Shown here piece by piece: positions 27,881 to 42,800 of a stretch of 64,000 nucleotides of DNA. The DNA comes from Paragonimus westermani (taxonomy: Eukaryota; Platyhelminthes; Trematoda; Plagiorchiida; Troglotrematidae): NCBI GenBank assembly GCA_008508345.1, contig QNGE01000432.1:226036-290035 (forward strand). Reading direction: 5' to 3'. The notes under the pieces are model-generated. The model was given only the letters and a program-made list of their open reading frames with translations, was not told the origin of the DNA and made no database searches. A program made the position numbers and the translations under genes. Numbering within the stretch: position 1 is the first letter of the stretch; each line of letters opens with the position of its first letter.

Positions 27881-30800
27881 CTGATAGGAGGAATTTTTGT
27901 ACGAAAACAAACGTCGATAAAATTAGGAACGAATAAATCATGTATGTATAGAATAGTAAACGAAACGACCATAACCTCACTCTCCAATAATGCGAAGGAA
28001 AGAACATTCGTTTTACAAAGGCCAAGTGGAAAATCGATAGGTAGGTCCATAGACTAGACGGTGGTGAACACTAATCGATAGAGTCATCACTCCCTGATGT
28101 CCGGCTGGCTTACGGATTATCTAAGGTTATCACTAATCATGGATAGCACAAACAGCTGGGTGGAGATTTACAAATCATGAGCCAACATGGATTCTGTATG
28201 TCCATTGTCCAGAGCGGCACCGATGATTTAAACACCTCTCACACAACGCCGAAAAAGTTCTGTCCGCATAACACCGTATCTGTAAGCGTTGCTGGTGACG
28301 TATCAAGTGATTTACATTTATGTTTTATAAATGACGATGATACAATCATCAGTCTTTAACTATAGTTTGAAACATTTGTACCAAGAAAACTCTGTTTTGT
28401 ATGGGAACAGAAAAGCCGACAACCCTTATGTGGACCGAGGTTTTATCGTGTGTAGCCACAGGTCGGGTTGAAGAAACGACGATGAAAACCATTACTGACT
28501 GTTTGGCGATAACTTAATATTTGCAGTAATGCCGTTAGGTTGTATAAAAGATTGAAAACCAGACGGGTAAGTGGAAATCACAAATCGACTGGTTTCGGAG
28601 CCCTATTTAATGGATTGAGTCTCGTCATTAACGAAGTTCAAGGGCGATAGACCAAGGTTTTAGGTAACACGCCTCAACAGTAGAGAAATAAGACGACACT
28701 CATACATATCAAATGTCGTGGAAAATAACGATTCACCATTCGTACAGACCAGTGAACACGGAGGCAGACCAGTAGCGGTAGTCATGCACGCCAAGACCTG
28801 TGCTACGTGAAGCGCCTGTTATAACCAGCGGATTATGCCGAATTTAATAGGACATACCGCCAACGCTTCCTTAGAATATATTTAGTCCGCGAGATTCCAA
28901 AGGCTAGATGGCAAGTGGCAGTTTTACAAACTTACAAGAGGACAACCATGAGATCAATAAATATGATCGACTGAGGACCACATCTCCCGAATAAATCAGT
29001 GGTGTAGAGTGGTAGTCATCGAAGGGAGGGAGGCCACTCCGTACGAGCCCAGCAGCTTGAAAATCTATTGAAGTCTTTATACATATATACATACATATAT
29101 ATACTGAAACACCTTCCAGATGTGGCTCGTTCCCAGCAAGATTGGCGTTGTTCCTCGGAATTAACACTGGCGATTGTGGGTTCGGACAACTAAAACTCAA
29201 CTTCTGTCGTACTTACCTGAACATGTAAGTGAACATAATTTGTTTCAATGAGCTAGTTGTAATATACATACAGTTTAGGGTTCACCACAGCGAGTGACGT
29301 GTAACTTAACAAACTGATGGGGTGCCCTGCCCACAGTGATTCGTGAATCGTATGACGGTTGGGAAATACTGGAGTCTAACAGCTAGCCGTTACCATGAGG
29401 TTTGAGTTTATTAGAAAGTAAGAGGGCACATTAAAAAACCTGTCTAACTAACACAGCGAATAGACGTTTCATTGACATCTTGCGATAGATGAAGGTCCTA
29501 AATCCAAGAGTTAGGCCCTTCAAGTGTAAGACAGTCCATTTGGGTCATTTTCAGTATTCGTTATTAAAACATTAGCAACTATAGGATTTATTCATTAGTA
29601 AACTCCATGCAAACAGCTTGATAGGTTTAAAAAACAATTTTAATGGGTTTGTCATTGTGCGCAGTACCGTATAGTTGGATAATGCCTAATAACAGCTGAA
29701 TTCAAATTCCTCCCGAATACAAATATGAGACCACAAAAAGTGTTTGGTTTGTTAGCTCAACCATAGTCTGCATTAGACATGTAGATGCAGTGGACAAGCG
29801 AAACAATTTATCTAACTAATTCTGTCTGTTGAATGTACGAGAAGTAGGTATGTGATTGAGTACGTAAGTAAATGAGTAATGTACAGAGAAATAAGAAAGA
29901 GTGAGAAAGCGGCACTAATTGGTTAAAGTCAAACAACCACACACACACACAATGAATGACTTGTTGGCCAATCATTCAGGTGGCTGATTTGTAGACCACT
30001 GAGATGTCAGATGAAAAAGCAGAGAAGTAAATGGATTTCAGCAAAAGCGGTGGCTGTAATACTAATACACTAAAATCCATCCAAGCGAAATCTCGTGGAG
30101 GCTAACATTTCTTGTCTCACCATGTTGAGATAAGTGATCGCGGAGAAATGTTCATTACACAGAATGTTCCCGTCAGGATAACATGAAGTTCTGCATTAGT
30201 AATATGTGTCAAGACTGTTTGTGTTCTGTTGTGGAGAACTTGGTCAATACAAACTATGCGAGGCGACTTTCCTTGATGTTCGTTCCCACAACGTTATGAA
30301 CGTTTGACCCACATAGTCCTCGGGACGACAGTAGAAAAGCGAACACACAAGTCAAAATTAATCGAGGACAAGTGCCATGTTTTTCACATTTCAATCCGGT
30401 AACGAGGCTGCAGTGAACGAGCCGCACGATGCTGCTGTTAGATGTTCAACGTGTGACAGTCAACTGATCGTTTGACCTGCATTAACAATTACGATCAATG
30501 TTACGAAGAAAAATGAATGGTCACGTTGATCTTTCTATATTCAAGCCAAATTTATGGTGAATTAACATGGGATACAACAACGGGGTAACATCAGGTTTTC
30601 AAAAAATGTGACAAAATAATGGTGTAAGTCAAAATTCACGAACCGGACAGAAACTAACAATTCGAATCAAATCGGAAGATGAATCATATTATATCTTTGA
30701 AAAAAGCCAACAGTAGCATGTAAGATGTCTTGCGCAATGACATTTCGTTCGCATCTCATCAGTTATTTTTGCGAAATTAACATACATTTTATATAGTTAA

Positions 30801-33800
30801 GGGGCAAGCAGCTAGGCGAAATCAATCTAGAAATATTTGAAACAGTCAGTCAGGTGACCGAAGCGGAGGCAGTAAAATGCAACTGATTGATAATGTTGAT
30901 GCAATAAGGGGATGGTTAAAGATACATACATATTGAGTGGTAAATGTCCGATTTTTAAGCGCACGGTTGATCTGACGTTCAGCACTCTGCACCGCATCTG
31001 TTTGATCTTCGTCGATAACGAACTTTGACGTATCTGACAGAATAGACTTCATCTTGTTGATACAGTCTGCACGATTCAACAGGACCACTCCAGACCCCTT
31101 ATCCGGTGGCAAAATAATAAGCTCTGTATTTTTGCCAAGTTCTTTCAGCCGATTAATGTGTTCTTTACTTAGCAGGCATTGTTGGCTGATGGGTGTTCGT
31201 TGATATTGATGGGCGAGATCAACTAACCTAGTTTTAAACCAAGCAGCAGCGTCAGTTGAAGTGGCCTCTAGCGACTTGAGCTGGTCATGTAGACATTCAA
31301 ATTGTCTGCACGTTAACCGGATGGTTCTTTTGCGGTGGGATACTGAACTTCAACCCGACTGATAGCGCTTCTTTTTGGGTTCTGTTTAAAACAATATTGA
31401 AAAAATTCTTTACATATTTGTCCAAATTCTTCGAGAAATTAGACAACGTTTGTTCAGTAGAGAGCGACAGTGTGTTCTTCCAATCTGCTTCCTGGTCACG
31501 TAGGCAGTTGTCTGCTTACAATAATTGTAAAACTTGATGCGGCAGAATAAACTTGAATCGCCAACGGCTGGCAATAATAGGGAGTGGACAACCTTGAGAT
31601 TCATAATTTCAGAGCGTAGCGTTTGCAAATGGGTCTCAGCAATACCTTTCAGGCCCTCAGATGTTGGCTTCAATATACATCGTCGCAGGGACTTGAAATA
31701 TTCCTTCGGATACCAGTCACTCTCAATGCACTCTCAGGAACATGACTTTCGCTGTAGCCTTTGCAATCTTGCATTTCAAACCGACAATATTGTTGAGTTT
31801 CTTCAGAGAATCTTTGGGAAGCCGAGCCCGTAAAAGTTTGAAACAATGGTTCCCATCGAGAAATTTGAAAAAAGCCAATAGTAGCATGTAAGATGTCTTG
31901 CGCACTGACATTTCGTTCGCAGTGTGACCCCAAGAATGTATGGTCTTCCTATAACACAAACCTGGAGTGCCTTTACGACCAATATTATCCATGACTGGCT
32001 CACCATACCACCGGCTTGCCCAGTGGCTGGTCAGTCTGATTGAACCCGTTAAATCCAAATTGGCTGTGCACAGCCTAAAGGACACTTGAATTCGTGGAAC
32101 TGATCTCCAACATCAATGTCAAACACCATCTAATGACTTCTTTTGATGTTGAGTCACTATTCACAAATGTTCCANNNNNNNNNNNNNNNNNNNNNNNNNN
32201 NNNNNNNNNNNNNNNNNNNNNNNNNNNNNNNNNNNNNNNNNNNNNNNNNNNNNNNNNNNNNNNNNNNNNNNNNNNNNNNNNNNNNNNNNNNNNNNNNNNN
32301 NNNNNNNNNNNNNNNNNNNNNNNNNNNNNNNNNNNNNNNNNNNNNNNNNNNNNNNNNNNNNNNNNNNNNNNNNNNNNNNNNNNNNNNNNNNNNNNNNNNN
32401 NNNNNNNNNNNNNNNNNNNNNNNNNNNNNNNNNNNNNNNNNNNNNNNNNNNNNNNNNNNNNNNNNNNNNNNNNNNNNNNNNNNNNNNNNNNNNNNNNNNN
32501 NNNNNNNNNNNNNNNNNNNNNNNNNNNNNNNNNNNNNNNNNNNNNNNNNNNNNNNNNNNNNNNNNNNNNNNNNNNNNNNNNNNNNNNNNNNNNNNNNNNN
32601 NNNNNNNNNNNNNNNNNNNNNNNNNNNNNNNNNNNNNNNNNNNNNNNNNNNNNNNNNNNNNNNNNNNNNNNNNNNNNNNNNNNNNNNNNNNNNNNNNNNN
32701 NNNNNNNNNNNNNNNNNNNNNNNNNNNNNNNNNNNNNNNNNNNNNNNNNNNNNNNNNNNNNNNNNNNNNNNNNNNNNNNNNNNNNNNNNNNNNNNNNNNN
32801 NNNNNNNNNNNNNNNNNNNNNNNNNNNNNNNNNNNNNNNNNNNNNNNNNNNNNNNNNNNNNNNNNNNNNNNNNNNNNNNNNNNNNNNNNNNNNTCCGCTT
32901 TGGTCACCTGACTGACTGTTTCAAATATTTCTAGATTGATTTCGCCTAGCTGCTTGCCCCTTAACTATATAAAGTGTATGTTAATTTCGCAAAAGTAACC
33001 GATGAGATGCGAACGAAATGTCATTGCGCAAGACATCTTACATGCTACCATTGGCTTTTTTCAAATCTATCGATGGGAACCAGAGTTTCAAACATACCAT
33101 ATCTGTAGTGTCATCTTTTTCTATCATTCACTGTCGGAGAATGAAGTAATGTGAGAAGTTTGTTGAAACTGTTACCGTCTAAAGATAAACGGGTAGTTAT
33201 AAATTTGTTCCTTTTGAAGACATTTCGATTATTCTGTAATGTTTCTATCCTTCTATTCTGTGACATTCAAAGTCTTGTTTCATTCCGAGTATAAAAGTGC
33301 TCTATAAATCATGAAAGCCCATCATGGACGTTTCTCCTTTCAACATAGCCCTATTTATCAACTTCATCTTTCGATATGTGTAAGCCTGGTCCGTTGTCCT
33401 AGTCGATCTGACTTAATTTAACCGCATTATTTCCCAAACTAGCTCAAATGGTTGGTACTCGACAGTCTCTTACGTACAAGTCTACATAAAAGTGGCGTTG
33501 CTCATTCACACGTAAGAAACCAGCCAATGTGATTGGAACGGTTGTTTAAAAATGCGTTTGCATCGTTTTCTAGTGGATCAAGCACTCTCCAACCTCGGCA
33601 CGTCAGCCTGGAGTGCAACACTTCAACAGGCACACACATAATTTAACAACGTTTAGTCAGGCCCACTATGAGCTAAATGAATTGCCGCTTCAACGGACTG
33701 ATAAAGGCACACATCACCTCGAAGTGGAAGACTTAAGTGGCAAACTCTCATTAATTCTAGGTCCGCGCAAGATAATTTATTGCTTACCAAACCCAAAAGA

Positions 33801-36800
33801 CGAAACTAAACCGTAATCAGATAAACGACTTTTACACGACTTTGATAAGATGAACACACTAAATTTAGCTACTAGGAGGCGACAGTAAATCGGTTAGTAG
33901 ATTTGTTTTGCCGTACAAAAAGCAAGCAAGATGAAATAAAACTGAAGTTCTGTTCGCTGACACGTCGCAGAGAAAACATTTTATGCAAACAACAGGTAAA
34001 TTTTACACAAGATCAATACAGGTACAAAGAATGAGAGACATCATAGCCCCTTTTTTCGCAAATGTATGGCAAGCCTAATGTTGCTTGGAAAATTGAGCGC
34101 TAAACACCGTTTCAGGGGAATCATACAGAAGTTTCCGATGATTCAGAAAAACGTTTCCAGAAACTATGGGCGAGCACCTAAGCAATATTGAGGAATGCAA
34201 GCGTATAAACCTGGTAACCGATTTTTAAAAGGTTGGTAGTGATTCCAACAGTGCAATACGAAAGGCCAGAAGGTTGAGATCAACAAACCCAAAAAGGATA
34301 AGTTTAGCCTATTTCACCTTTGAATTCAGAAAACTACTTGAATACTTTATGAAATCACAGTAAGATAGAAAAACACTAATTTTATAGGGGGCCTAGAAAG
34401 CGGCGAAAAATTCAGTCAACCGATGGTTCACACAGATTGAAAGTGCGACACCATCACGTAGGTCAAAAATGAGATGTATTGCAACGAAGACTAATGGGGT
34501 GTATTGTATAAGTCTGTTTGCAAACCAGGAATTGGCTGTGAGTAACTTACCAGGCCTTCAAGGGGAACATCGTTTGTACTTTGCATAAAACACTGTGTAT
34601 GCTAAAGAAGACAAGTTGTAAACATCCAACAAAAGAAGAACGGTCATTTGTAAAATGCTGCCGTCGTTTGGCGTCAGATAAGAGGTTTGTTCGTTAAGGC
34701 GAACAAATTTCTGATGATTCACAACATGCAATTAATCTCATTATTATTACAAGTCACGTGCCATCATTTCTGTTCTGTAACCATAGACAGGACATAAACA
34801 TAAAAGGAGCATCAAGAGTTCGAATAAAGATTCGTTGAGCAAAACATCGTCAGTCGATGAGGACTGTATTAGCTGATACACTTACAAAAACGATTTCAAA
34901 AACGTCTGGGAGTACTCCAGAACATACGTTAGGTCCATGGAAACCGGTGTCATACTAGTATTAAGCCATTTTCACCAAGATGTTCATTAGGCAAACGACC
35001 TGAATTATATGACGCAAATTGTGCAACCAAAACAAAAACACATTTTCCAGGAGTGTACAAGAAATCGCATGTGTCTAGGAAGGTTTTTAATTCAGAAGTT
35101 CTTCAAGCATAACGAACGGATCAGTTGAAGTACTTACATTCACTTGGGAAAAATGCCCACTTTTATGAAAAGCCACAGATAGGAACAAACTTTCATGATT
35201 CAGACGTGTAACATCAATAATTATGACCGAAGAATAACTGCCTAGAGTAAACAGCCCACGGTCTGAAGCCTACCGAGCTACGTTATGATGGTACGTCCCA
35301 AGTTATCTTTAGAATAAAGATGCACATCAGAAAAATCGACCCTTCCCATCCCATTAATTGTTTTGAAAATAATCACACCAAGATGGTCTCGTGAGTTCCC
35401 AGAATGTATGGAAAAACGAATGGATTCAGTGTTTTAACATGTTTGAAATTGTATTCTTACAAAATCGACAGATTCTGATTACAATGTACTGCACTTAAAA
35501 AGGCGGCTTCTAATACCACATAAGACGAAGCGTATCGAGAGGTGGTCAGTGGGGACGAGACAATGCGATCGAAACCATTGTATACGACGTAAACATTGAA
35601 AAATGATAGTGCTGACTGTAGGTTGTGTATTCACAAGTACAGTAGAGTTGTAATAAGGCAGATATCGTTTCCATGATCAATATTCACTGTTATTCGCACT
35701 GCAGTGGTGTAGTAGAGAATGGGGGCGGAAACGTCAAACTAAAGTCAAAACATTTTGCAAGAGTTTGGCACTGACAGATCTTTTGAATGGGTAAATCAGA
35801 ACAGCCGAAATCTTCAGAGATGATGGGCTAACAATCTAGACCACGCACACTTCAAACTTCCTTTCGCTGGCACTCATTGGTGCATAACCTTGTTCCGACT
35901 GAGATTCCAATTCCGTCAGTCATGTTTGTGGGGCGGTTGTGTTGAGCAGTGTACCACTGACGAATTACCCGATAAGTTTACTTAAATGCGAACTGAACGA
36001 TCAAGTGTAGGTGACCCTCAGTCTAAATACTTTAAAAACCGTCTACTACTCATCAACACACAGTCATCGGTTGTTAGCGAGAAATCCTTAGACAGTGTTG
36101 CCTACTGGCACCTGATTGGTTGACTGAACACCGCCTTCCATAGCCTGACCAGCTTGCACTAGCACAGAACAGGAGTGTCGATGTTCGATGTGATGTAAAC
36201 GTGGCTGTAAACAGCAGGAAGTGACTATCAGAAGAAAAGTGTCTAGGAGGTTATCTGTTGACAGACGATAACAGATATCACAATCAAATTGCTTCAAACA
36301 AAGTACGTAAGACCAGTGGTACAGTAACTGATGGTTTGCTTCGCAACACAAAGATCGACGGTTTGGACACGGTTCTGGTTATCCACCTCTCATTTGTCTA
36401 AAATAAAACGATACCGGCCACAGTGGTGTATCGCTGTGAGAGGTAAGAACCTGCTGTAAGGCCTTTAAGGTATTACGTGAAAATGTAGTCTGAATCCAGA
36501 AATCCACAACGTGGTTCGCATAGGCTGGCTAGATTGATGACTGGTGGGATGACGGGGGCGAGTGTGTTAGACTAGAAGGGCGTGAACCTTTGTTTACAAT
36601 ACAGAGCGACAAGTCATACAATGACAACGAACGTAGTATTGCAATGACCGTTGACTGAAATCATTGAACCCATATGGTGCTCACTCACTCGCCAAAGAAT
36701 GCACATACCAATCATATTAAACTACTTCTTCCAGCTTGGCGAACAGGCTTGAAGTGAACGCAGGCTTGCTAACCAACGATAACATTTACTTCATATCGTA

Positions 36801-39800
36801 GGATGAAATGTGGACCGTGTAAATGATCTCATTAGAGACTGAACGATGCCAGATCACGTGATGATTTCAACGTTCACATTTAAGTGATTCGACTGGATGT
36901 AACCCTAATCAATTTGAGATTTATTCGAAACCATATAAGTTCGGCTTGCAGACCAAATCAACCTGACAGAATAACTGGTCGTAAGTGAGACTTACATGGA
37001 CGCCGCGTCCCAAACCCCTAAGTATAGCTGAGGGGAATAAACATGGTTCGTTGTGGCACTTATTGCGATTTCCTGTTCGTCTACACAGATTAACTTCGAG
37101 GAAAAGTTGAACACCACTTACTGTTGTAGCATTTGCCGGAAACAGACACGCAGACGATTTTGCGCGTCAATATAGGCTGCTTTGTTCAGAATGAAAGTTG
37201 ATTCAGGGAGCGGACTGACAGGACTTCCGGGCTTTAGAAATGTCAAAGCCACTTCCACAGGACCCTGGTTCACCGTAGTTCCGATGCAACCCTAGGGTAA
37301 ATAAAACATTTAAGTGGTCAACAACCCTATGGTACTGTCACCTGAGGATAACAATATTGAGAAACATACTAACAAAAAGCAGTTGGAATTTTGATATGGA
37401 ATCTATGAACTAATGTGAGAATTTTCAAACCAACTAAGTCAAACAAAATGCGCCAAGGATCAAGTTTTTAAACCGAATCTTAAAAAATCGCATATATCCT
37501 ACGACAAAATAATAACGGTCATATGCCGGATCACTTTGCAGGCAAAATTCTAACGACTTCAAGATCACCATCGGCCGTTTACAGTTGAATACACGAGATG
37601 GTGGGAACGCTTCAAGTTGGAAGTTTCAAACAATGAAAACGTTGAAGTCGTTCAATCAGCCTCTCCATGGGCCTAATATACTTGGCAGATGCACAGTTTA
37701 GACATAACGGTTCTATTGAACCAACTCATACGTGCAGTATTGCTACATTAGACAGTGTGTAAACAATTCTGTGATCCGCATATATATATATATATGGCAG
37801 GCAAGTAGGTGACAACCTAATTTGAATCAACTCTTTATGATGGCTGAATGAAATGGACGCATGCCGTTACACATTACCGTAAGCAATCGGCGCCGTAACA
37901 ATCATGCCTCTGTCCGGACAAGTTTAATAAGATAAAAAAAAATTAGAAAGACAAAACCAGTTGGCCCAAGCTGAATACAAAAAACGATGTCTAGATTTGT
38001 GCACTGTCTTTCAAGAATAGAAGATATTCATCTTCAAAACGTACGTAAGATGAATGAAACAAAACGAGGTAAACCATTGTTCTGACCGCATCGGAACAAC
38101 GAAAATATGAGTGAAATAATGACGATAAACCGGATAATGTGTATTCAAAGATAAGAACAATGCGGCGAACAAGTTTCGAATTTTGTGTCTAACCCCCGAC
38201 CACTTATAGTACAACAGATATGAAAATCGATGCTGAGGTGAGTGAGTTAGAAATTCGGTAAATAGAGGGATTATGGATTGAGTGGTGGCTGGAATGAAGG
38301 GAACTGGGTGCGTAAAAGATACTGATGGCTGCACCCATGTCCAGATCAGCCACTCAGAGTGATCAAAACCAAAACATGACCGTTTTCCTAGATCACCGCA
38401 CAGGATGTCTGTTTTACCATTCGTGGTTACACACACACTTGTATCCAGTGTATAAATCCGTAGAACTGGGGTTCAAAGACGTTTTTTGGTAGAGGCATTT
38501 GGAGCATAGTTAGTCAGGACCAGCCAGCTAAAGTGAAATCTTAATCATTAGGATGCAGCTGTGAATTTGCAACAAAATACCAAAGCTGAAAAACACTGAG
38601 AACTCAACAAAGGATAAATTAAGGAAACGGCGGTAGCTATGAAAGTAGATCAAAGTTCTCACTAGTATAAACGTGATGAGGACCACCTATTCTGCAGTCA
38701 TGAGAGGCGGCAATGTGTCAAACATAATTAGAACCTAGTACTGATAAGCAAGATGCATAATATACCCGAAACTAACAATTTGTTTCTCACCCTTTAACCG
38801 TCAGCTACTTCATTCCAAAAGCATCATTCTCAGGAGCAAAAACTGAAATATGATTAGTTTTGTTACTATGGTTTGATGAACGAAGTGTGAAAACAAAGAC
38901 GCCTCTGAGATGATCTGCAAGTGTGATCAACCGGCAAGCCTAGACAGTACTTGTCAATCGTTTCTGTGGGTTGTGCTCGACAAAACCACATGAGAGACCT
39001 GTCAGAGAGACTACTGTCCTCGGCTATGAAGATTAATTGGAGTTAAGACCACCGAGACAAACACCACACAGCGTTATCGATAGGTTCATGATCATTCAGA
39101 ACTAAGTTGTGATATTCGATACCAGCATGATGGGTGTTCAGTGAGGACAGACAATTCAGAGTGATGAGATAGAAAAGTGAGGAATGCAGTCTTACTGTTA
39201 CAAATCCAAGTTGTCTTGTGTATAACAGACTGCAGATTGGACGGTCTCGTGTGTATTTGCTAATACAATAAGCTCACTCAACATTCTTCATTCATAACGC
39301 TTCTTTGAAAAAAAAAACTGCCCAAAATCCTAGTCGTTGAGCTTTTTCACAGTGAAAACCCTAGATTCCCATGATAATATATGATACTCTCGTAAGGCAT
39401 TTAATATCGACTATTTGACTTCTGACAGAAGTCTGAAAAGAAAAGAATGTTTGCACCATCAAAAAGTGAACTGCATAGATCTGCGTGTTTTTGTTTATTT
39501 TTTCCTTGACTAATTTTGATGTCCCACGGGACGCTTGCATTTGATAGCTCTGGTGGTTAATTGCATTTGCCAATCATATTGACAGAACGCATCAATTATT
39601 TTGCAGCGACTATCTGGAAGTTGTCTACTTTTGGCAGCTCATATGTGTAAACATTTACTTGCTCATCTCCATTAAATAGTTTACCTGTTCCCGCTCATTT
39701 TCTAAAATTTTGTAAAATTTTCTGTGCAAAATAAAGTGCATTGTGAGTATAGTTCTCTCAAAAGAATAGAAAACTATGTGGGTTTAATTGTTATAAAATG

Positions 39801-42800
39801 TAACCAGATGAGAATAATGATGACATATGCCCTTTTGTACACTAGTAAGAGTGGAAAAAACGGATAGAAAAGCTCGGTCTAAACGGACTTAATGAAAAGA
39901 TTTCGGGTAGGTTGAATTACCCTCGATCAGACTCGTTGAACTTTCACGGACCAGTGCTATCCGAAAAACCACTCTTGCGGAGTAAACTTTGCTATTCGTT
40001 GCAGCTACGGGCCTCGCCGCATACATTGTTCACGTTATCCTCGAGGAACACTCGTCAATCATCCTTACACATGGTCTTTATTCGTGTATCCGACTCAACG
40101 CAATTCCATCGAACTCAGTATACTGACCAACTAACTGAAATGCGAAAGACAAACTGATGAGGGAGGATCCCACTTAACGATGACATCGACATTCCTCACA
40201 ATATATGACCATGGAGGTTTGGTCAATGTACGATCTAGCTTTCGACGAACCGGAAGCAGTGCGATAGTCTTCTCTGATCACACCATCAAATTTTGGGACC
40301 CAAAGAACGTATTGCGAGAGTATTCGCTAGAAATAGGGAAACGTAGGTGTTTTCACAGTCACGTTAATCAGTGTATTTATTAAGTAGGGATAACTGGATG
40401 TACATTTTTAGATATGAGGGGTTATATGAACCAAGCGTATCGAGAAGCCTACGGTATGTCAATGAAAGCAAACTGAATCTAAACAATCGCAGCGGTGTTC
40501 ACCTAAAATCGTCAAATCAGTGTGTACAACCGACAGAGGAGCATCTGCTGACGATGAGATATGCAAACCGTGTCTAATCAGATCATCGTCGATAATGGAA
40601 GAGAAACAACTCGTAAAGTCGTCACACGTAGTCAACAGTGCTGATTAGAATACGGTCAATAGGTCTTAAAATACACCAGAACCAACCTCAAACGTAAAAA
40701 TTGACAGCTTCCATGATTTCGGGGAAAAGTCACATGTACAAAAGAATTGTAGTTATAAATTCATTCCGTATTTTGACAACAGAAGCATACTTGCAAAATC
40801 ATTTGCAGAAATTTCACATCCACTGGCTTCGTCCGTAATGCAGATTCCAGCTGCTGTACACGGCGGGAAACGTCTCCATACGCGACTTCTATGGGAGATA
40901 GGACTTGGTTAGTTTTGGACACCACAGCCAAACGGGATTTGATGTAGGGAAAATGACGCTCTGTCGTCAAGATAACTTGCCGCTGAAACTGTTCGCTGAG
41001 ACAACCATGTGCAGGACCCTTTGGAGTGAATGGCAACGAATGGACAAAACGTTCTAAGGAGAACAAAAAATCAGAAACGTTGATTATTATCGACAATTAT
41101 TCTTGTGAATCTGTTGTTCGCTGCGGTACTTGCATCGGAAGCAGTGCTTCCATAAATCGTTACTAATGGAGCTCATCAGTAAACCATACTGGATGAAAGT
41201 GCTTTCATGTTTTTCAGGTGACGATGATAACCATTAATTGATTGGTTTCGCGCCGGCAAAGTGTGAAACAACTAACAGGAAAGTCCAGTCACATCTGCTG
41301 GTGTCCACGTTTTTCACTCAAATGGATATGTAGTATGCGTTAAACATGCGATTTTCAAACAAAATTGGTGAGAGCGTACTGTTCACTGCACCGAGCAAGA
41401 TGAGAATGGTTCGAATCACCAAAAATCACTTAAACAAAACCAATCGAAGATTTGAAACAGTGTGAGGCGCATTTGGCCAACCAAAATGTTACTCAGCTTA
41501 TCAACAGAGTTGATAAGAAATATTATTACGAAGTTGAGCAGAGAATCCACAATGAATTCGTTCGCTTGTTACAGAAAATGAAGAATCGTCCGAAACAAAG
41601 CGCAGCGGTGAGAAATAAAAAATGGGATTTGAACACAGAATAATGAAACAAATTGCAAGAACCAACATTTTTACTCCTCTAGTCCGTATAACCAACGAAA
41701 GTCAACCACAATTTTTAGTATTCAGAAACAGATAATATATCAGGTCAACCAGCCGATTTGGAGGACCGTGTAAGAGTATGCTTGTAGTTATAAGCGTGAG
41801 TGTCCGCATAAAAGATGAACTCCTCGGAGGTGCAAATTCACGTTCGATCGATAGTCACAATTGCTTCAGCAGCGTACCGCGATGCGCTACATTCCAGTGC
41901 AAGTCGTTTTCTTCTGTTCTCTCGACTATGTCGTACCCTCCATGTGATTCAAAGATGGATACTTCATCTATTTTCGGTCGTCACTTTCCAGAGTACTTAT
42001 GGTATTCTACACAATCGATGAAAACATATTCATCCATCGGTTTCAGCATTAGAATGGGCCATCCCGTCATGCACACTGCGTCTTTCATGAAGTACGTCGA
42101 CAGTGTTCTGATCAAATTTATAGAACGAATCAACCACCCAAATGCGTTAGTCAAACGGTTGTCGCACAACTGAAAATTCACTATTTTCATTTAGGGAGTC
42201 CGATAACAAGTCGATCACTGTTGATACACAGACAACGTTACCGCAGTCTAGGTAACTCGCTTCACGTAAGTGAACTGTTGGCAGTGGTGGAAAACCTGCG
42301 TCCATAATTCATTCGTACATATGTTCGACTGAACACCGCGCACGTACGCAGGCAGTTGCAGTTGTTTCAACCAGCCGATTTGTTCTGTTTTCTCTATTTA
42401 AGAAGCTGGATTCGAATGGTGACACCGCCTTACAGTAAAGGCCTCATATATATCGAGTGCTACGCGAATGGTGTCAATGGTGGAGATACACAAACTCAAA
42501 ATCACCCAGATTGAGTAGATGAACTGGCTTATAAACTCAAAGCAAGAGGTAATTTGAAGAAAACACGACAATCCTATTTAGTTTTTAAGTAGACCAAACT
42601 AAATACATTGTGTATTTCCATATAATCCGTTCACTAAAGCGATAATAACATGTGATTTGCAGCCATTTCTTCGAATAGACTCAAAAATGGAAGTCTCCAG
42701 AAAGTTGTTAATCGGCGTTCGGCTCGTTAAATTCAACTCAATTCATTTAAAAAAGGTTAAAGTAAGATAAGTCAGTCAATGTAGACAAAACTCTGTTCCT

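Larger units (their letters stand above)
27881..37121 (-). other. DOCK intron 6 (about 9.2 kb) with Penelope-like element
   Basis: Spans donor GTAAGT to acceptor TCCTATCAG. The Penelope-like fragments, their terminal repeats and the 719-base gap lie at 30.7-33.1 kb. The flanks 27.9-30.6 and 33.1-37.1 kb contain only simple repeats and chance-length open frames. Confidence 0.88.

Noticed and set aside
32094..32934. Open frames of about 250-270 codons
   Set aside because: Almost all codons are N from the assembly gap; only the RT motif at the left edge is real.
38011..38436. 141-codon minus-strand open frame in DOCK intron 5
   Set aside because: No family motif, odd composition and no splice context linking it to exons E and F.
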